64,000 nt of DNA from Asticcacaulis sp. MM231 (GCF_964186625.1 NZ_OZ075108.1:3237001-3301000), one strand, 5' to 3'. Counted from the first letter of the stretch, positions 8,383 to 17,831 are shown. Numbers and translations are program-made. Notes: generated by a model from the sequence alone, not told the origin.

Positions 8383-8620
8383 CGGCTTTCAGACGCTCTT
8401 TAACCTCGCGCATGATGTCCGGAAGCGTTCTGTCACTCACCCCACTGGCACTGGCCGCTCGCAACTCTGCCAGCAATTGATCCTCGTTCATCAAACGCTC
8501 CTGATCGCGGCGCACCAGATCTCGGATATATTCGCTCTCATTATGATAATCGCCGCCTTCAACACGCGATTTGATAAAGCCGCGCATCTTGTCGGACAGG
8601 GATACACTCATCGACGGCAT
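8369..8620 (-). CDS. parD: ParD-family antitoxin
   Basis: The 83-aa antitoxin has an N-terminal ribbon-helix-helix DNA-binding domain (SMSVSLSDKMRGFIKSRV, then YHNESEYIRDLVRRDQ) and a flexible C-terminal tail that would neutralise ParE. It also probably represses its own operon. A GAGG ribosome site lies 6 bases before the ATG at 8620. Its gene precedes and overlaps the toxin gene, as is usual for this family. Confidence 0.9.
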   Translation of the reverse strand: MPSMSVSLSDKMRGFIKSRVEGGDYHNESEYIRDLVRRDQERLMNEDQLLAELRAASASGVSDRTLPDIMREVKERLKADGRL

Positions 8621-8661
8621 GGCAACCTCACACGTTTATTTTATGATCAAATAATATTAGA

Positions 8662-10617
8662 TCACATACTCAAAGCCCGCAAGCCGCAGTTTTGCAGGAA
8701 CGCCCACGTCTCATCATAGAAGCTTTTGGGGCGGGTCGGATCGGCGTCATCGCCCGGGGGCACGAAGATCACCATGCCCTGCCGTGCGCGGGTCAGCAGG
8801 ACGCGATAGGCGTTTTTCAGATAGAGCCGGCGCATATCGGCACTCACCTTCTGCCACTTCGTGCCCTTGAAATTCCACGCCTGCCATTCACCATCGATAA
8901 AGCGCCAGTCGGCGTCCCAACAGATACCGGTGAAATCCAGTTCCAGACCCTGCACGTCGAATTCGCTGGCGACCTCTTCCATATAGAAGGACGAGCGCAC
9001 ATCACTGCGATCATTCAGAAACCAGTTGGGCGGATCGATCGCCGCCTTGATATAGATACCCTCCGGCCGCAAGCGCTGTGCACCCGATGACGCCACCAGA
9101 CCATAACGCTCAGACCCGCGCGCCTGATGGCGCAGCCAGGCCTTAGCGACCGCCAGATCCCGCGTCAGAAAGATGGGGTAGCTTTCGAGCTTTTCGTGCG
9201 CCTGACACGCCGCGGTCGCATCGCCGTTGAGCAGGTGAGAGATAAAGTCCGACAGGGTTTCGGCGCGGAAGGAGCGCATCGAAACACCGAGATGCAGATC
9301 CTCGTGCAGACGGACCTGCTCGGTGGCGATAAAACGCTTCGCCTCGCGGTTCAGGTCGTAATCTGGCTGGACGATCTGCGCCGAGGCATAGACCTGCCAG
9401 TGCGGGAAACGATCACGGATCGCCGCCATCCATTCGGACAAGCCCGCCTCGCCGGTATTGATTTCCTGGCCACCGCCGATCAGGCACACCACCGTGCACC
9501 AGTCGGCGTGACGATCCATGACGCTGAGCAGGAATTCCGGCTCGGACATGTCGAAATCGGCGACACCGCGTTTCGACTGCATGAACTTCGACGCCTGATG
9601 TTTCGTCCAGGCGCGCTGGGCCTCGTCAAACACCACCACATGATCAGACGGAACATCATTATTGCGAGCATAATCATCTCTGAATGTATGAATGTTTTGA
9701 ACGAAAGCATTCACCTTTCGGCTTACATTTGATTTTGTTCCCTTTTTAGGGTCGTGCTGATCACGAGTAAGCGCCTCTCTCAAAACGGCCACAAGCGGGC
9801 CGTTCCCCGATAGAAACGTGGCATGTTCATCTTTAGTTTTGTCGCTTCTCAATGTCGCAACATGAAGTCCCGCCAGTGTTTTTCCCGCACCCGGCACACC
9901 TGTGACAAAACAAACTGCTTTTCTATGTTCCAGCTTTGCCGTCGCAATAACTTGGCTAAGTTTAGTCTGTGTCCGCCCCATGTTGATTGCGCCAGCATCA
10001 TTGCGTGCAATATCTTCAACTTCATGCCGAGCAAAAAGAGCACACGAAGCTTCGATGATCGTTGGCGTTGGCCGATAACCGCTGGCCGCCCACGCGCCGG
10101 CATCGAACGGTGTCTTGTGATGAGCCGCGATCATGCGGATCACCGCGCCAAGATCGGTCACCGCCAGACAGAGGGGGGCTGCCACCTGATCGAGCGCCAG
10201 TTCCAGTTGGATATCGCGCGAGGCCGCCGCCTTCGTCGCCACCAGAATCGGCACGATCGACAGGTCATGACTGCCCTGATGGAAGTTCTTGAGATCGAGC
10301 GTGTAATCTTCCACCTGCTCGATAGCATGACGATCGAAGGTGGCGCTGCCGACCTTGAACTCGATAACGAAAATACAGTCGCCAATCACCACCACGGCAT
10401 CGGCGCGCTTGCCCATGCGCGGAATGGAAAACTCGAAATAGAGGGTAAAATCCGGTGCGTCTTTCAGGGCCCCGCGCAGGATATTGATCTGCTGCAACCA
10501 CGCGCCTTTTTGGTTCTCTTCAAGATCATGGCGATGGCGCAAGGTCAGTTCACCGATGATATGCGCATCCGTGTCACTGAAAAATTTCGGCCGCTCAGCG
10601 GTATAATAGGCGCGCAT
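8662..10617 (-). CDS. PD-(D/E)XK nuclease-like domain fused to DUF2075 helicase-like ATPase
   Basis: The 651-aa protein has two parts. Residues about 55-130 look like a PD-(D/E)XK nuclease core (D73, then E86-F-K88 in FVIEFKVG). From about 235 a DUF2075/SF1-type ATPase follows, with Walker A GVPGAGKT (240-247), Walker B VVVFDEAQ (327-334) and a C-terminal motif [17 protein letters not shown] like SF1 helicase motif VI. DUF2075 proteins occur in defence and accessory loci. The function here, DNA or RNA cleavage linked to unwinding, is inferred. The ATG at 10617 has GGGGGA just upstream. Codons for residues about 200-325 are visibly more AT-rich than the rest. It lies downstream of no other gene and ends 41 bases before parD. 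Confidence 0.85.
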   Translation of the reverse strand: MRAYYTAERPKFFSDTDAHIIGELTLRHRHDLEENQKGAWLQQINILRGALKDAPDFTLYFEFSIPRMGKRADAVVVIGDCIFVIEFKVGSATFDRHAIEQVEDYTLDLKNFHQGSHDLSIVPILVATKAAASRDIQLELALDQVAAPLCLAVTDLGAVIRMIAAHHKTPFDAGAWAASGYRPTPTIIEASCALFARHEVEDIARNDAGAINMGRTQTKLSQVIATAKLEHRKAVCFVTGVPGAGKTLAGLHVATLRSDKTKDEHATFLSGNGPLVAVLREALTRDQHDPKKGTKSNVSRKVNAFVQNIHTFRDDYARNNDVPSDHVVVFDEAQRAWTKHQASKFMQSKRGVADFDMSEPEFLLSVMDRHADWCTVVCLIGGGQEINTGEAGLSEWMAAIRDRFPHWQVYASAQIVQPDYDLNREAKRFIATEQVRLHEDLHLGVSMRSFRAETLSDFISHLLNGDATAACQAHEKLESYPIFLTRDLAVAKAWLRHQARGSERYGLVASSGAQRLRPEGIYIKAAIDPPNWFLNDRSDVRSSFYMEEVASEFDVQGLELDFTGICWDADWRFIDGEWQAWNFKGTKWQKVSADMRRLYLKNAYRVLLTRARQGMVIFVPPGDDADPTRPKSFYDETWAFLQNCGLRALSM

Positions 10618-10674
10618 TCCATCCCCCTGCGCATTTAGACCAGGTGCAATGCAGGCGGTCAAGTCGTGTAGAAA

Positions 10675-10758
10675 GCAAGATACCCCACCACCAACGCGCT
10701 GACGCGCTTCGGTCCCCCTCCCCGGCAAAGCCGGGTAGGTACAAGATCATTATACCTC
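10675..10758. repeat. Dispersed palindromic repeat (CCCCACCACC type), copy before fliI
   Basis: It begins with GATACCCCACCACC, has an inner GCGCTGACGCGC palindrome, then GGTCCCCCTCCCC and a small CCCGG/CCGGG hairpin, and ends near TATACCTCCC. Matching copies occur at 16820, 23043, 51455, 53790, 53920 and, in part, 54412. Confidence 0.75.
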
Positions 10759-10818
10759 CCAAAAAGCGAAGCGTTCGCAAAATGGTGCTGGGGTTTCTTG
10801 CTTTCTTAGCGTGCCCGT

Positions 10819-10832
10819 TAACCTTTCTTAAG
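10819..10832 (+). promoter_or_regulatory. CtrA-box-like TTAA pair upstream of fliI
   Basis: TTAA-CCTTTC-TTAA ends 24 bases before the fliI ATG. The spacing is 6, one short of the textbook 7, so binding is plausible but not certain; fliI is a CtrA-controlled early gene in Caulobacter. Confidence 0.45.
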
Positions 10833-10856
10833 CTCTCATTTACCATACTCGCCGCC

Positions 10857-12188
10857 ATGCAAGATCTCGTCGACATGGTGAAAAATATCGAACCCTTGCG
10901 CGTTTACGGGCGCGTGGCGGTGGTCAACGGCCTGTTGATCGAGGCCAAGGGTGGCCTAAGCTACATGCAGGTCGGGGCGCGCTGCGAGATCATACGCCGC
11001 CACGATACCCCCCTGCCCGTCGAAGTCGTTGGGTTCCGCGAAGACCGCGCGCTAATGATGCCGTTCGGGCCGGTCGAAGGCGTCACCCCCGGCGCGGAAA
11101 TCCGCATTTCCGCCGAAGGCGCCAAGGTCTACCCCACCACCGCCTGGCTCGGCCGCATTGTTGATAGTTTCGGTCAGGCCATTGATGAATTCGGCCCCCT
11201 GCCACAAGGCAAGGAAGGCTATCTGCTCAAGGCCGCCCCACCGTCGGCGCACAAGCGCGCGCGTGTCGGTGAGCGGCTTAATCTCGGTGTCCGCGCCATG
11301 GACGTTTTCACCACCTGTTGCCGCGGCCAGCGTCTCGGCGTCTTCGCCGGCTCCGGCGTCGGCAAGTCGGTGCTGCTGTCGATGCTGGCTAGAGAGGCCA
11401 CCTGCGATGCCGTCGTGGTCGGGCTGATCGGCGAACGCGGCCGCGAAGTGCGCGAATTTATTGAAGAAACACTCGGACCTGAAGGCCTGAAACGCGCCAT
11501 CGTCGTGGTCGCCACCTCGGATGAGCCGGCGCTGAAACGCCGTCAGGCCGCCTATATGACGCTGGCCTTATCGGAATTCCTGCGCGATCAGGGGCTGGAA
11601 GTGCTGTGCCTGATGGATTCGGTGACGCGCTTCGCCATGGCCCAGCGCGAGATCGGCCTGGCCACGGGCGAGCCGCCGACGACCAAGGGCTATACCCCGA
11701 CCTGCTTCGCTGAATTGCCGAAACTGCTCGAACGCGCCGGCCCCGGCCCGGTGCGCGAAGACGGCACGCAAGGCGGGCCGATCACCGGCCTCTTCACTGT
11801 GCTGGTCGATGGCGACGATCATAACGAACCGATCGCCGATGCCGTGCGCGGCATTCTGGACGGCCATATCGTCATGAGCCGGAGCATCGCCGAACGCGGT
11901 CGCTTCCCCGCCATTGACGTGCTGAAATCGATCAGCCGGACCATGCCCGAATGCCAGTCGATACCCGAACGCGAGGTCGTCAGACAGGCGCGCAAGGTGA
12001 TGGCCAGCTACTCGAACATGGAAGAATTGATTCGCATTGGCGCCTATCGTTCCGGCGCCGATCCCGATGTCGACCGCGCCATTATCCTCAGCCCTGATAT
12101 CGAACAATTTTTGCGTCAGAATAAGGATGAATACACCCCTCTTGACGAGTCCTTTACCCTTTTGGCAGAGATTCTCGGTGGGGCTTAA
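10857..12188 (+). CDS. fliI: Flagellar export ATPase FliI
   Basis: F1-ATPase-beta-like ATPase that powers loading of flagellar type III export substrates at the inner membrane. The N-terminal domain covers 1-90, and the Walker A AGSGVGKS is at 164-171. [10 protein letters not shown] and Walker [21 protein letters not shown] follow, then the conserved [11 protein letters not shown]. The 443-aa product from the ATG at 10857 matches Caulobacter FliI (about 444 aa); the longer reading frame reaching upstream to 10644 includes the repeat element and is not credible. It is followed by fliJ. Confidence 0.97.
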   Translation: MQDLVDMVKNIEPLRVYGRVAVVNGLLIEAKGGLSYMQVGARCEIIRRHDTPLPVEVVGFREDRALMMPFGPVEGVTPGAEIRISAEGAKVYPTTAWLGRIVDSFGQAIDEFGPLPQGKEGYLLKAAPPSAHKRARVGERLNLGVRAMDVFTTCCRGQRLGVFAGSGVGKSVLLSMLAREATCDAVVVGLIGERGREVREFIEETLGPEGLKRAIVVVATSDEPALKRRQAAYMTLALSEFLRDQGLEVLCLMDSVTRFAMAQREIGLATGEPPTTKGYTPTCFAELPKLLERAGPGPVREDGTQGGPITGLFTVLVDGDDHNEPIADAVRGILDGHIVMSRSIAERGRFPAIDVLKSISRTMPECQSIPEREVVRQARKVMASYSNMEELIRIGAYRSGADPDVDRAIILSPDIEQFLRQNKDEYTPLDESFTLLAEILGGA

Positions 12189-12217
12189 AATCTATAGGCC
12201 ACAGTATAAAATGGGCT

Positions 12218-12296
12218 CCGAAAGCCAAGGCTTTCGGCAAGGGCAAGTGCCCGCCCGAGCTGATGCGAGGAAGCTCGCGCGGCGTTTGAGCGCAAA
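12218..12296 (+). repeat. Three-hairpin intergenic repeat, copy B (before fliJ)
   Basis: A perfect stem CCGAAAGCC/GGCTTTCGG is followed by GGGCAAGTGCCC, the hairpin CGAGCT...AGCTCG, and the tail GCGTTTGAGCGCAAA, ending 9 bases before the fliJ ATG. The AAAGGA in the tail forms the fliJ ribosome site, so the element is part of the fliJ leader within the fliI-fliJ operon. Confidence 0.65.
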
Positions 12297-12305
12297 GGAT
12301 AAATC

Positions 12306-12719
12306 ATGACCAAATGGGCAAAATCACTAATCCGTCTGTCCACCTTCGAGGTCGAAACCCTGCAAAAGCGCCTGGCCGAAGTGGTCACCCGCCGCACCCA
12401 CGCCGAAATGAAGCTGGCCACGCTCGATGCTGAATACGAGCTGGAATGTGTGCGCGCCTCGCAAGATCCGATGATGTCGCAGAGCCTGACCGCCTATAAG
12501 CGCGGGTTCCAGATGCGCCGCGAGGCCGTGGTGAGCGATCTCGACCTGATCGTGCAGGAAGAAGAAGGCGTGCGCGATTCACTCGGCATGGCCTTTGAAG
12601 ACCTCAAGAAATTCGAACACGTCGCCGAGGTGACCCACCTCAAGCGCGTCGCCAATGACAAGCGTCTGGAAGACGCGGCGCTCGACGAAGCGGCGCTGCG
12701 CATGAAGCGTCCGGCTTAA
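12306..12719 (+). CDS. fliJ: Flagellar export protein FliJ
   Basis: A 137-aa, almost entirely coiled-coil protein (heptad-rich from about 10 to 130), as expected for FliJ. FliJ is the central stalk-like partner of the FliI ATPase in flagellar export. Sequence identity in this family is always low; the call rests on length, coiled coil and position directly after fliI. The ATG at 12306 is supported by AAAGGA 7 bases upstream, within repeat copy B. Confidence 0.85.
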   Translation: MTKWAKSLIRLSTFEVETLQKRLAEVVTRRTHAEMKLATLDAEYELECVRASQDPMMSQSLTAYKRGFQMRREAVVSDLDLIVQEEEGVRDSLGMAFEDLKKFEHVAEVTHLKRVANDKRLEDAALDEAALRMKRPA

Positions 12720-12721
12720 AC

Positions 12722-13774
12722 ATGCATCGTCGCGGATTGCTGGCGGGTGGTGCGGCCCTGGCCCTGAGCCAGAGCCTGCCCGCCGATGCCGAAGCGGCCT
12801 ATGGCGATATTCCGCCGCTCAAATCCGTTACCCCCTATCCCCTCGGCGTCGCCACCAGCGCCACCAAGGTCTCCGATCCCGCATGGTCGGCCCTGGCGGC
12901 GCGACAATTCTCGCGCCTGACGGCGGAATGGGAAATGAAGATGGAGTACGTCCTGCAAGCGGACGGCTCTCTGAAGCTTGATCGCGCCGATAAAATGGTT
13001 GGTTTTGCCCGCCGCAACGGCATGACCGTGCATGGCCACACCCTGATCTGGTATGCACAGGACGGCGAATATTTCCAAAAACTGAGCGCCAAGCCTGACG
13101 CCTTTCTCAACGCCTATGTCGATTATATCGCCGGCGTGATGGGGCGCTACAGGGGCGTGATTCCGAGCTGGGATGTGGTCAATGAGCCCATCTGGAACGA
13201 CGGCCGCGGTTTGCGTCCGTGTCTGTGGCAAAAGGTGTTGGGCGACGATTATATCGGTCTGGCGTTGGAAGCGGCGCACCGCGCCGATCCTCAGGCCCTT
13301 TTGTTTATCAACGACTACAATCTCGAACTGACGCCGAAAAAGCGCGTCACCTTCCTGAAGCTGATCGAGACCCTGCTGAAGAACGGCGCCCCGCTGCACG
13401 GCGTCGGCACCCAGACCCACATCGACGCCGGAATCACGCCGGGTTTGATCAGGAGCGCGATCGCCGATATCGCTTCACTCGGTTTGAAAGTGCATATTTC
13501 CGAGCTGGATATCTCCTTGCGCGAAGATCATCCGACGCCGGTGGCGCAACCGCGCATCGATCAGGTGCGGACGCTGAATGAACTGCTGGAGGCCTATCAC
13601 GATGTGCCGGCCAACCAGCGTTACGGCCTGACGATATGGGCCTTGCGCGATTCCGATTCCTGGCTGAATACGCCGCAGGGCGGGAAGTCGCTGATCCCGG
13701 ACGAACCGGTGCTGTTTGATCGCTTAGGACGCCCGAAACCGCTGGCGCAGGCTTTTGTGAACGCAGTGAAGTAA
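12722..13774 (+). CDS. GH10 endo-1,4-beta-xylanase, probable Tat signal
   Basis: Secreted glycoside hydrolase that cleaves beta-1,4-xylan. A twin-arginine-type leader (MHRRGLLAGGAALALS, cleavage near ADAEA) is followed by a GH10 TIM barrel. The acid/base glutamate is E155 (WDVVNEP) and the nucleophile is E261 (HISELDI); the substrate region HGHTLIW (104-110) is intact. The 350-aa length is normal. It starts 2 bases after the fliJ stop with no clear ribosome site, implying translational coupling to the flagellar genes, an unusual setting for a xylanase. Confidence 0.95.
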   Translation: MHRRGLLAGGAALALSQSLPADAEAAYGDIPPLKSVTPYPLGVATSATKVSDPAWSALAARQFSRLTAEWEMKMEYVLQADGSLKLDRADKMVGFARRNGMTVHGHTLIWYAQDGEYFQKLSAKPDAFLNAYVDYIAGVMGRYRGVIPSWDVVNEPIWNDGRGLRPCLWQKVLGDDYIGLALEAAHRADPQALLFINDYNLELTPKKRVTFLKLIETLLKNGAPLHGVGTQTHIDAGITPGLIRSAIADIASLGLKVHISELDISLREDHPTPVAQPRIDQVRTLNELLEAYHDVPANQRYGLTIWALRDSDSWLNTPQGGKSLIPDEPVLFDRLGRPKPLAQAFVNAVK

Positions 13775-13779
13775 GCCTG

Positions 13780-13947
13780 ATCCTCCCTTGCGAAGCGGGG
13801 GAGGTGTCGCCGCGTAGCCGGCGACGGAGGGGGCTTCTTTGCTGACTTGGGGGTCGCCCCCTCCGTCAGCGACACCAGCCCTTCGGGCCTCGCCCTGAAG
13901 AAATGGGCGCTGATACCTCCCCCGAACGCTTCGCTACAGGGGAGGAT
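13780..13947. repeat. Composite CCTCCC/GGGGGAGG hairpin repeat
   Basis: This stretch holds CCTCCCTTGCGAAGCGGGGGAGG, then a pair of inverted arms around GACGGAGGGGGC and GCCCCCTCCGTC, and finally CCTCCCCC...GGGGAGG. It lies between the convergent xylanase and DUF4282 genes and may end transcription from both sides. Similar pieces occur at 20578, 27366 and 47571. Confidence 0.65.
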
Positions 13948-13953
13948 AAAGAC

Positions 13954-14469
13954 TTAAAACTCACGCTTTTCAAAACGCGGACGGAAGAACGGGTCTTCAA
14001 GCAGGTTCTTTTCCGGATCGCTGACGGTCGGCGCAGGCGCATCGGCCACCGGTGGTGCCGCTTCCGGAGCCGCCGCCTCAGCCGTTTCCGGCGCCGCATA
14101 GGCGCGCGGCTCGGGCTGGACGAGCTTTTCCTGATACTGGCGCAGATGGCGCAGATCGTCGGCGATGCTCATGACCGCCAGATAGAATTCGCAGAACCCC
14201 CGCCACAAAAGCACACCGACCAGAATCGAGAGCATACCGACGATGAAAAACGGCAGGGCCAGCAGCACGCCCCAGGGCAGACCTTCCTTGATCACCGTGC
14301 CGACCGTGATACCGGCCACGGCGAAGGCGGCGATGATGAGCAGGCCCAGGCCGACCCAGTAGACGATATGGACGATGGGCTTGGTGACCAGACGTTCGAA
14401 GGTGAGCAGGTCGCCCCAGATTTCCTTGGGGCGCGTGGTGCCGAATACCTGTCTGATGATACGCTTCAT
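13954..14469 (-). CDS. DUF4282 membrane protein
   Basis: The start MKRIIRQVFGT... leads into FERLVTKPIVHIVYWVGLG, the typical DUF4282 entry. Two membrane segments follow (about 32-60 and 66-91), then the conserved WRGFCEFYLAVMSIADDLRHLR. The C-terminal tail, rich in Ala, Pro and Glu (about 118-171), should be cytoplasmic. The family has no assigned function. It follows flhA on the same strand after a 118-base gap, so it could be read together with it. Confidence 0.8.
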   Translation of the reverse strand: MKRIIRQVFGTTRPKEIWGDLLTFERLVTKPIVHIVYWVGLGLLIIAAFAVAGITVGTVIKEGLPWGVLLALPFFIVGMLSILVGVLLWRGFCEFYLAVMSIADDLRHLRQYQEKLVQPEPRAYAAPETAEAAAPEAAPPVADAPAPTVSDPEKNLLEDPFFRPRFEKREF

Positions 14470-14587
14470 GCCACTTCCCCGAAAAAACTCGCCCGATGGA
14501 CGAATTTCGCGCTCCGTGCCCTAGCTAAAAGGCGTTTAGGTCTGTGTTGTCAAGTGCTTCTTGGCAGGTGTGGTTAAGAGCAAGCTG

Positions 14588-16678
14588 CTACACCTGCCCC
14601 ACGGTCTTGAGCTTCACCTTCGGGTGGATTTCGTTCTGGCTCATCACCACCGTGTTGGCGCGGAAGCGTTCGATGATCGAGCGCACGAACGGGCGGATAT
14701 TGGGCGAGGTCAAAAGCACCGCCACCTCGCCGTTCATCGACACGCGCTCAAAGGTATCGCGCACACCACGGATGAACTCCTGCAAGGCCGATGGCGCCAT
14801 GGTGAGTTGGCGATCCTCACCCTGCCCCACCAGAGATGACGAGAAGGCGCTTTCCCAGTCATGCGACAGGGTGACGATCGGCAAGCTTCCATCATCCGAG
14901 CGGTTTTGCCAGCACAGTTGCCGCGCCAACCGCGAGCGAACGTGCTCGACCATCTGGGTAATCGACTTGGTGTGTCCGGCCGCTTCACCGAGGGCTTCAA
15001 GGATCGCCGCCAGATCGCGGATCGACACGCGCTCCTTCAGCAGGGCCTGCAGCACGCGTTGCAGTGTGGCGGTCGAGACCACCTGCGGGATCAAATCATC
15101 GACCAGCTTCTTCTCATCGGACGGCAGGTCGCGCAGCAGCTTCGATAGTTCCGAATAGCTGAGCAGGTCGGCCATATTATCCTTGAGGATTTCGGTCAGG
15201 TGGGTGGTGATGACCGTGGCCGGATCGACGATGGTGTAGCCGAGGAAGGTGGCCTCTTCGCGCAGGGCGTTGTCGATCCAGGTGGCCGGCAGACCAAACG
15301 CCGGCTCCTTCATGTGCTCGCCCGGCAGCTCAACCTGACGGCCGGTCGGGTCCATGGCCATCAGCGAACCAATGCGGACCTCGCCCTCACCGGCTTCCAT
15401 TTCCTTGATGCGGACGGCATAGCCCTGATTATTGAGGCGCATGTTGTCGAGGATGCGCACCGACGGCATGATGAAGCCGTACTCCTGCGCCAGCGTGCGA
15501 CGCAGCGCCTTGATCTGGTCGGTCAGCTTGCGGCCGTCGAGATCGTTGATCAGGCCAAGCAGACCGAGGCCCAGCTCGATCTTGACGTCATCAATGGCGA
15601 GCGCCGCCGAGATTGGCTCATCGACCGGCTCGACCGGCGTCATGGCGGCGACCTGCGCGGGCGTGGGCGGCGGCGGGGCGCGGCCGATCTTCCAGGCCAG
15701 GGCGCCCGCAGCCAGCGAAATGACGGCGAAGGGGATGATCGGCATGCCGGGCACCAGACCGAGCACACCGGCGGCGGCCGAGACCATGCCTAGCGCGACC
15801 GGATTGGTGGCCAGTTGCGCCACCAGCGCCTTGTCGGCCGAACCATCGACGCCGGCCTTCGACACCAGAAAACCGGCGGCCATCGAGATGATCAGGGCGG
15901 GTATCTGCGTCACCAGACCGTCGCCGACCGTCAGTTCGATATATTTGCTGGCGGCTTCACCAATCGGAAGCTGGTGGCTGAACATGCCGATCAGGATACC
16001 GCCGACGATATTGATCGCCGTGATGACGAGACCAGCCACGGCATCGCCGCGCACGAACTTCGAGGCACCGTCCATGGCGCCGAAGAAGCCCGATTCCTGT
16101 TCGACCTCCTTGCGGCGCTTTTTGGCTTCGTCCTGATCAATCAGGCCGGACGACAGGTCGGCGTCGATGGCCATCTGCTTGCCCGGCATCGAATCGAGGG
16201 TGAAGCGCGCCGCCACTTCGGCGATACGGCCCGAACCCTTGGTGATGACCACGAAGTTGATCAGGATGAAGATGGCGAACAGCACCAGCCCGATGATGAA
16301 ATTACCCTGCATCAGCAGATTGCCGAAGGCCTTGATGGTGGCGCCGGCGGCGGCCTCGCCTTCGTGACCGTGGTTGAGGATCAGGCGCGTTGAGGCCACG
16401 TTCAGCGACAGGCGGAACATGGTGGTAACGAGTAGAACGGTCGGGAAGGCCGAGAATTCGAGCGGCTTCTTGATCAGCAGGGCGGTCATCAGGATCAGGA
16501 TGGCGGTCATGATTGACAGCGACAGCAGGATATCAAGCAGGATGCTGGGGATCGGGATGATCAGGAAGACGATGATCAGGATGACGCCAAGCGCCATCAC
16601 CACTTCACCGCGCTTCAGCCAGCCAAAGATCTCACTGGCCTTGAAGGGAATAGGAATCGCTGCCGCTGCAGTGGCCAA
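14588..16678 (-). CDS. flhA: Flagellar biosynthesis protein FlhA
   Basis: Core membrane component of the flagellar type III export gate, thought to couple proton flow to export. The N-terminal half (about 20-330) has about eight membrane segments and the FHIPEP-family signature TTMFRLSLNVASTRLIL (about 84-100). The cytoplasmic C-terminal half (about 350-696) is the substrate- and chaperone-docking domain. The 696-aa length matches the family. It is read away from the ogt gene, with a TTAA pair about 95 bases upstream. Confidence 0.97.
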   Translation of the reverse strand: MATAAAAIPIPFKASEIFGWLKRGEVVMALGVILIIVFLIIPIPSILLDILLSLSIMTAILILMTALLIKKPLEFSAFPTVLLVTTMFRLSLNVASTRLILNHGHEGEAAAGATIKAFGNLLMQGNFIIGLVLFAIFILINFVVITKGSGRIAEVAARFTLDSMPGKQMAIDADLSSGLIDQDEAKKRRKEVEQESGFFGAMDGASKFVRGDAVAGLVITAINIVGGILIGMFSHQLPIGEAASKYIELTVGDGLVTQIPALIISMAAGFLVSKAGVDGSADKALVAQLATNPVALGMVSAAAGVLGLVPGMPIIPFAVISLAAGALAWKIGRAPPPPTPAQVAAMTPVEPVDEPISAALAIDDVKIELGLGLLGLINDLDGRKLTDQIKALRRTLAQEYGFIMPSVRILDNMRLNNQGYAVRIKEMEAGEGEVRIGSLMAMDPTGRQVELPGEHMKEPAFGLPATWIDNALREEATFLGYTIVDPATVITTHLTEILKDNMADLLSYSELSKLLRDLPSDEKKLVDDLIPQVVSTATLQRVLQALLKERVSIRDLAAILEALGEAAGHTKSITQMVEHVRSRLARQLCWQNRSDDGSLPIVTLSHDWESAFSSSLVGQGEDRQLTMAPSALQEFIRGVRDTFERVSMNGEVAVLLTSPNIRPFVRSIIERFRANTVVMSQNEIHPKVKLKTVGQV

Positions 16679-16772
16679 GAGAGGCTCCGGATACTAAAAC
16701 GCACTGCCGTCTGGGCATAGCTCCGCCCGCCGGAACTAGGCAAAAATTACCCTCTGTCTGGTGAAGAAGTGG

Positions 16773-16788
16773 TTAATAGGTGTGTTAA
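16773..16788 (-). promoter_or_regulatory. CtrA-box-like TTAA pair upstream of flhA
   Basis: On the minus strand the site reads TTAA-CACACCTA-TTAACC. The spacing is 8 rather than 7, so this is a candidate only; flhA is CtrA-activated in Caulobacter. Confidence 0.4.
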
Positions 16789-16819
16789 GAGTTGAGGGCC
16801 GGGGAGTATAAAACAATCT

Positions 16820-16890
16820 TATACCTCCCCAACGTGTTGGGGAGGGGGACCGCACGATGCGCGTCAGCGCGAGATGCGGTGGTGGAGGGC
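16820..16890. repeat. Dispersed palindromic repeat, copy before ogt
   Basis: TATACCTCCCC-AACGTG-TTGGGGAGG forms a hairpin, followed by GGACCGCACGATGCGCG and GGTGGTGGAGGG. It is the inverted equivalent of the 10675 copy. Confidence 0.7.
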
Positions 16891-16963
16891 TTACTTTGCA
16901 CCTGCTGCCACAAAATGCCACATCCTGCCTGTAAACAAGTGCTGCCCTTACGTGAACCCCATC

Positions 16964-17467
16964 ATGACCATTGCCCATCTGCATTATCCCTCGCCTGTCG
17001 GCCGGCTCAAGCTGGTGGCCCGCCAACACGGTCTGATGGCCATTCTATGGGAAAACGACGACCCGAAGCGCGTGCGTCTCGGAGAGACTGTGGAAGATGT
17101 CAACCACACGATCCTGCGGGAAACCGCGCAGCAACTGGATGACTATTTCGCCGGCCGTCGCACGAGCTTTTCCCTGCCGCTGGCCTTCAACGGGACCGAC
17201 TTCCAGAAACAGGTCTGGCTGGCACTGCTGGCGATCCCGTTCGGCGAAACCCGCACCTATGGCCAACTGGCGGCGCAACTCGGCAGACCCTCCGCCTCGC
17301 GCGCGGTCGGGGCCGCCAACGGCAAGAACCCGATCTCGATCATCGCGCCCTGCCACCGCGTTATCGGCGGCAACGGCAAGCTGACGGGCTTCGCCGGCGG
17401 CCTTGAAGCCAAGGCTTATTTGCTGGGACTGGAAGGCCACAGCAACTTCCTCTTCCCCACTGCGTAG
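16964..17467 (+). CDS. ogt: Methylated-DNA--protein-cysteine methyltransferase (Ogt type)
   Basis: Suicide DNA-repair protein that removes alkyl groups from O6-alkylguanine. The active-site cysteine is C130 in IIAPCHRVIG; the DNA-binding helix region TYGQLAAQLGRPSASRAVGAANGKNP precedes it. The 167-aa length fits Ogt without the Ada N-terminal domain. The ATG at 16964 starts just before the conserved N-terminal strand; an in-frame GTG at 16952 is possible. The longer frame back to 16874 would read through the repeat element. Confidence 0.94.
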   Translation: MTIAHLHYPSPVGRLKLVARQHGLMAILWENDDPKRVRLGETVEDVNHTILRETAQQLDDYFAGRRTSFSLPLAFNGTDFQKQVWLALLAIPFGETRTYGQLAAQLGRPSASRAVGAANGKNPISIIAPCHRVIGGNGKLTGFAGGLEAKAYLLGLEGHSNFLFPTA

Positions 17468-17533
17468 GGAGGAGGAAAAAGAGCAATTCTGTCCATATGC
17501 ACTCGCCCGGCGCAACCTGGATCAGTATAGTCC

Positions 17534-17830
17534 TTAAGCCGGCTTGACGCCATCGACCAGCAGGACGCGATAGTCAGCGCCCAGATGGCGGTGCTGCATC
17601 GCCGCCTGATAGGCCGGAGAGTTGTGCCATTTGCGGGCATGATCCATATCGTCGAATTCCAGGATAACGATGCCGTCGGCCTCGGGGCCTTCCAGTGCCA
17701 CCTTATCCCCGTAAAAAGCCAACGGACGCGGCGGATGGTCGCCACGCGCCTTTTTGGCCATCTCGGCATAGATGGCCATTTCTTCGGGGTTGGTGATCCG
17801 GTCGCGGATCAAGATGACATAGGCGGTCAT
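17534..17830 (-). CDS. DUF1330 domain protein
   Basis: A 98-aa dimeric alpha/beta-barrel-type protein (MTAYVILIRDRITNPEEMA..., central EGPEADGIVILEFDDMDHARKWHNSPAYQAA). DUF1330 proteins resemble small monooxygenase-like folds but have no assigned reaction. The ATG at 17830 has AGGAGA 9 bases upstream; the much longer frame back to 17995 overlaps the neighbouring gene. The start sits next to the stop of the DUF4031 gene, indicating an operon. Confidence 0.9.
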   Translation of the reverse strand: MTAYVILIRDRITNPEEMAIYAEMAKKARGDHPPRPLAFYGDKVALEGPEADGIVILEFDDMDHARKWHNSPAYQAAMQHRHLGADYRVLLVDGVKPA

Positions 17831-17831
17831 T

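Noticed and set aside
10644..10856. N-terminal extension of fliI
   Set aside because: It would include the repeat and the CtrA-like site; length and family start agree with ATG 10857.
16874..16963. N-terminal extension of ogt
   Set aside because: The first 30 codons overlap the end of a dispersed repeat and do not resemble Ogt; the ATG at 16964 fits the family.
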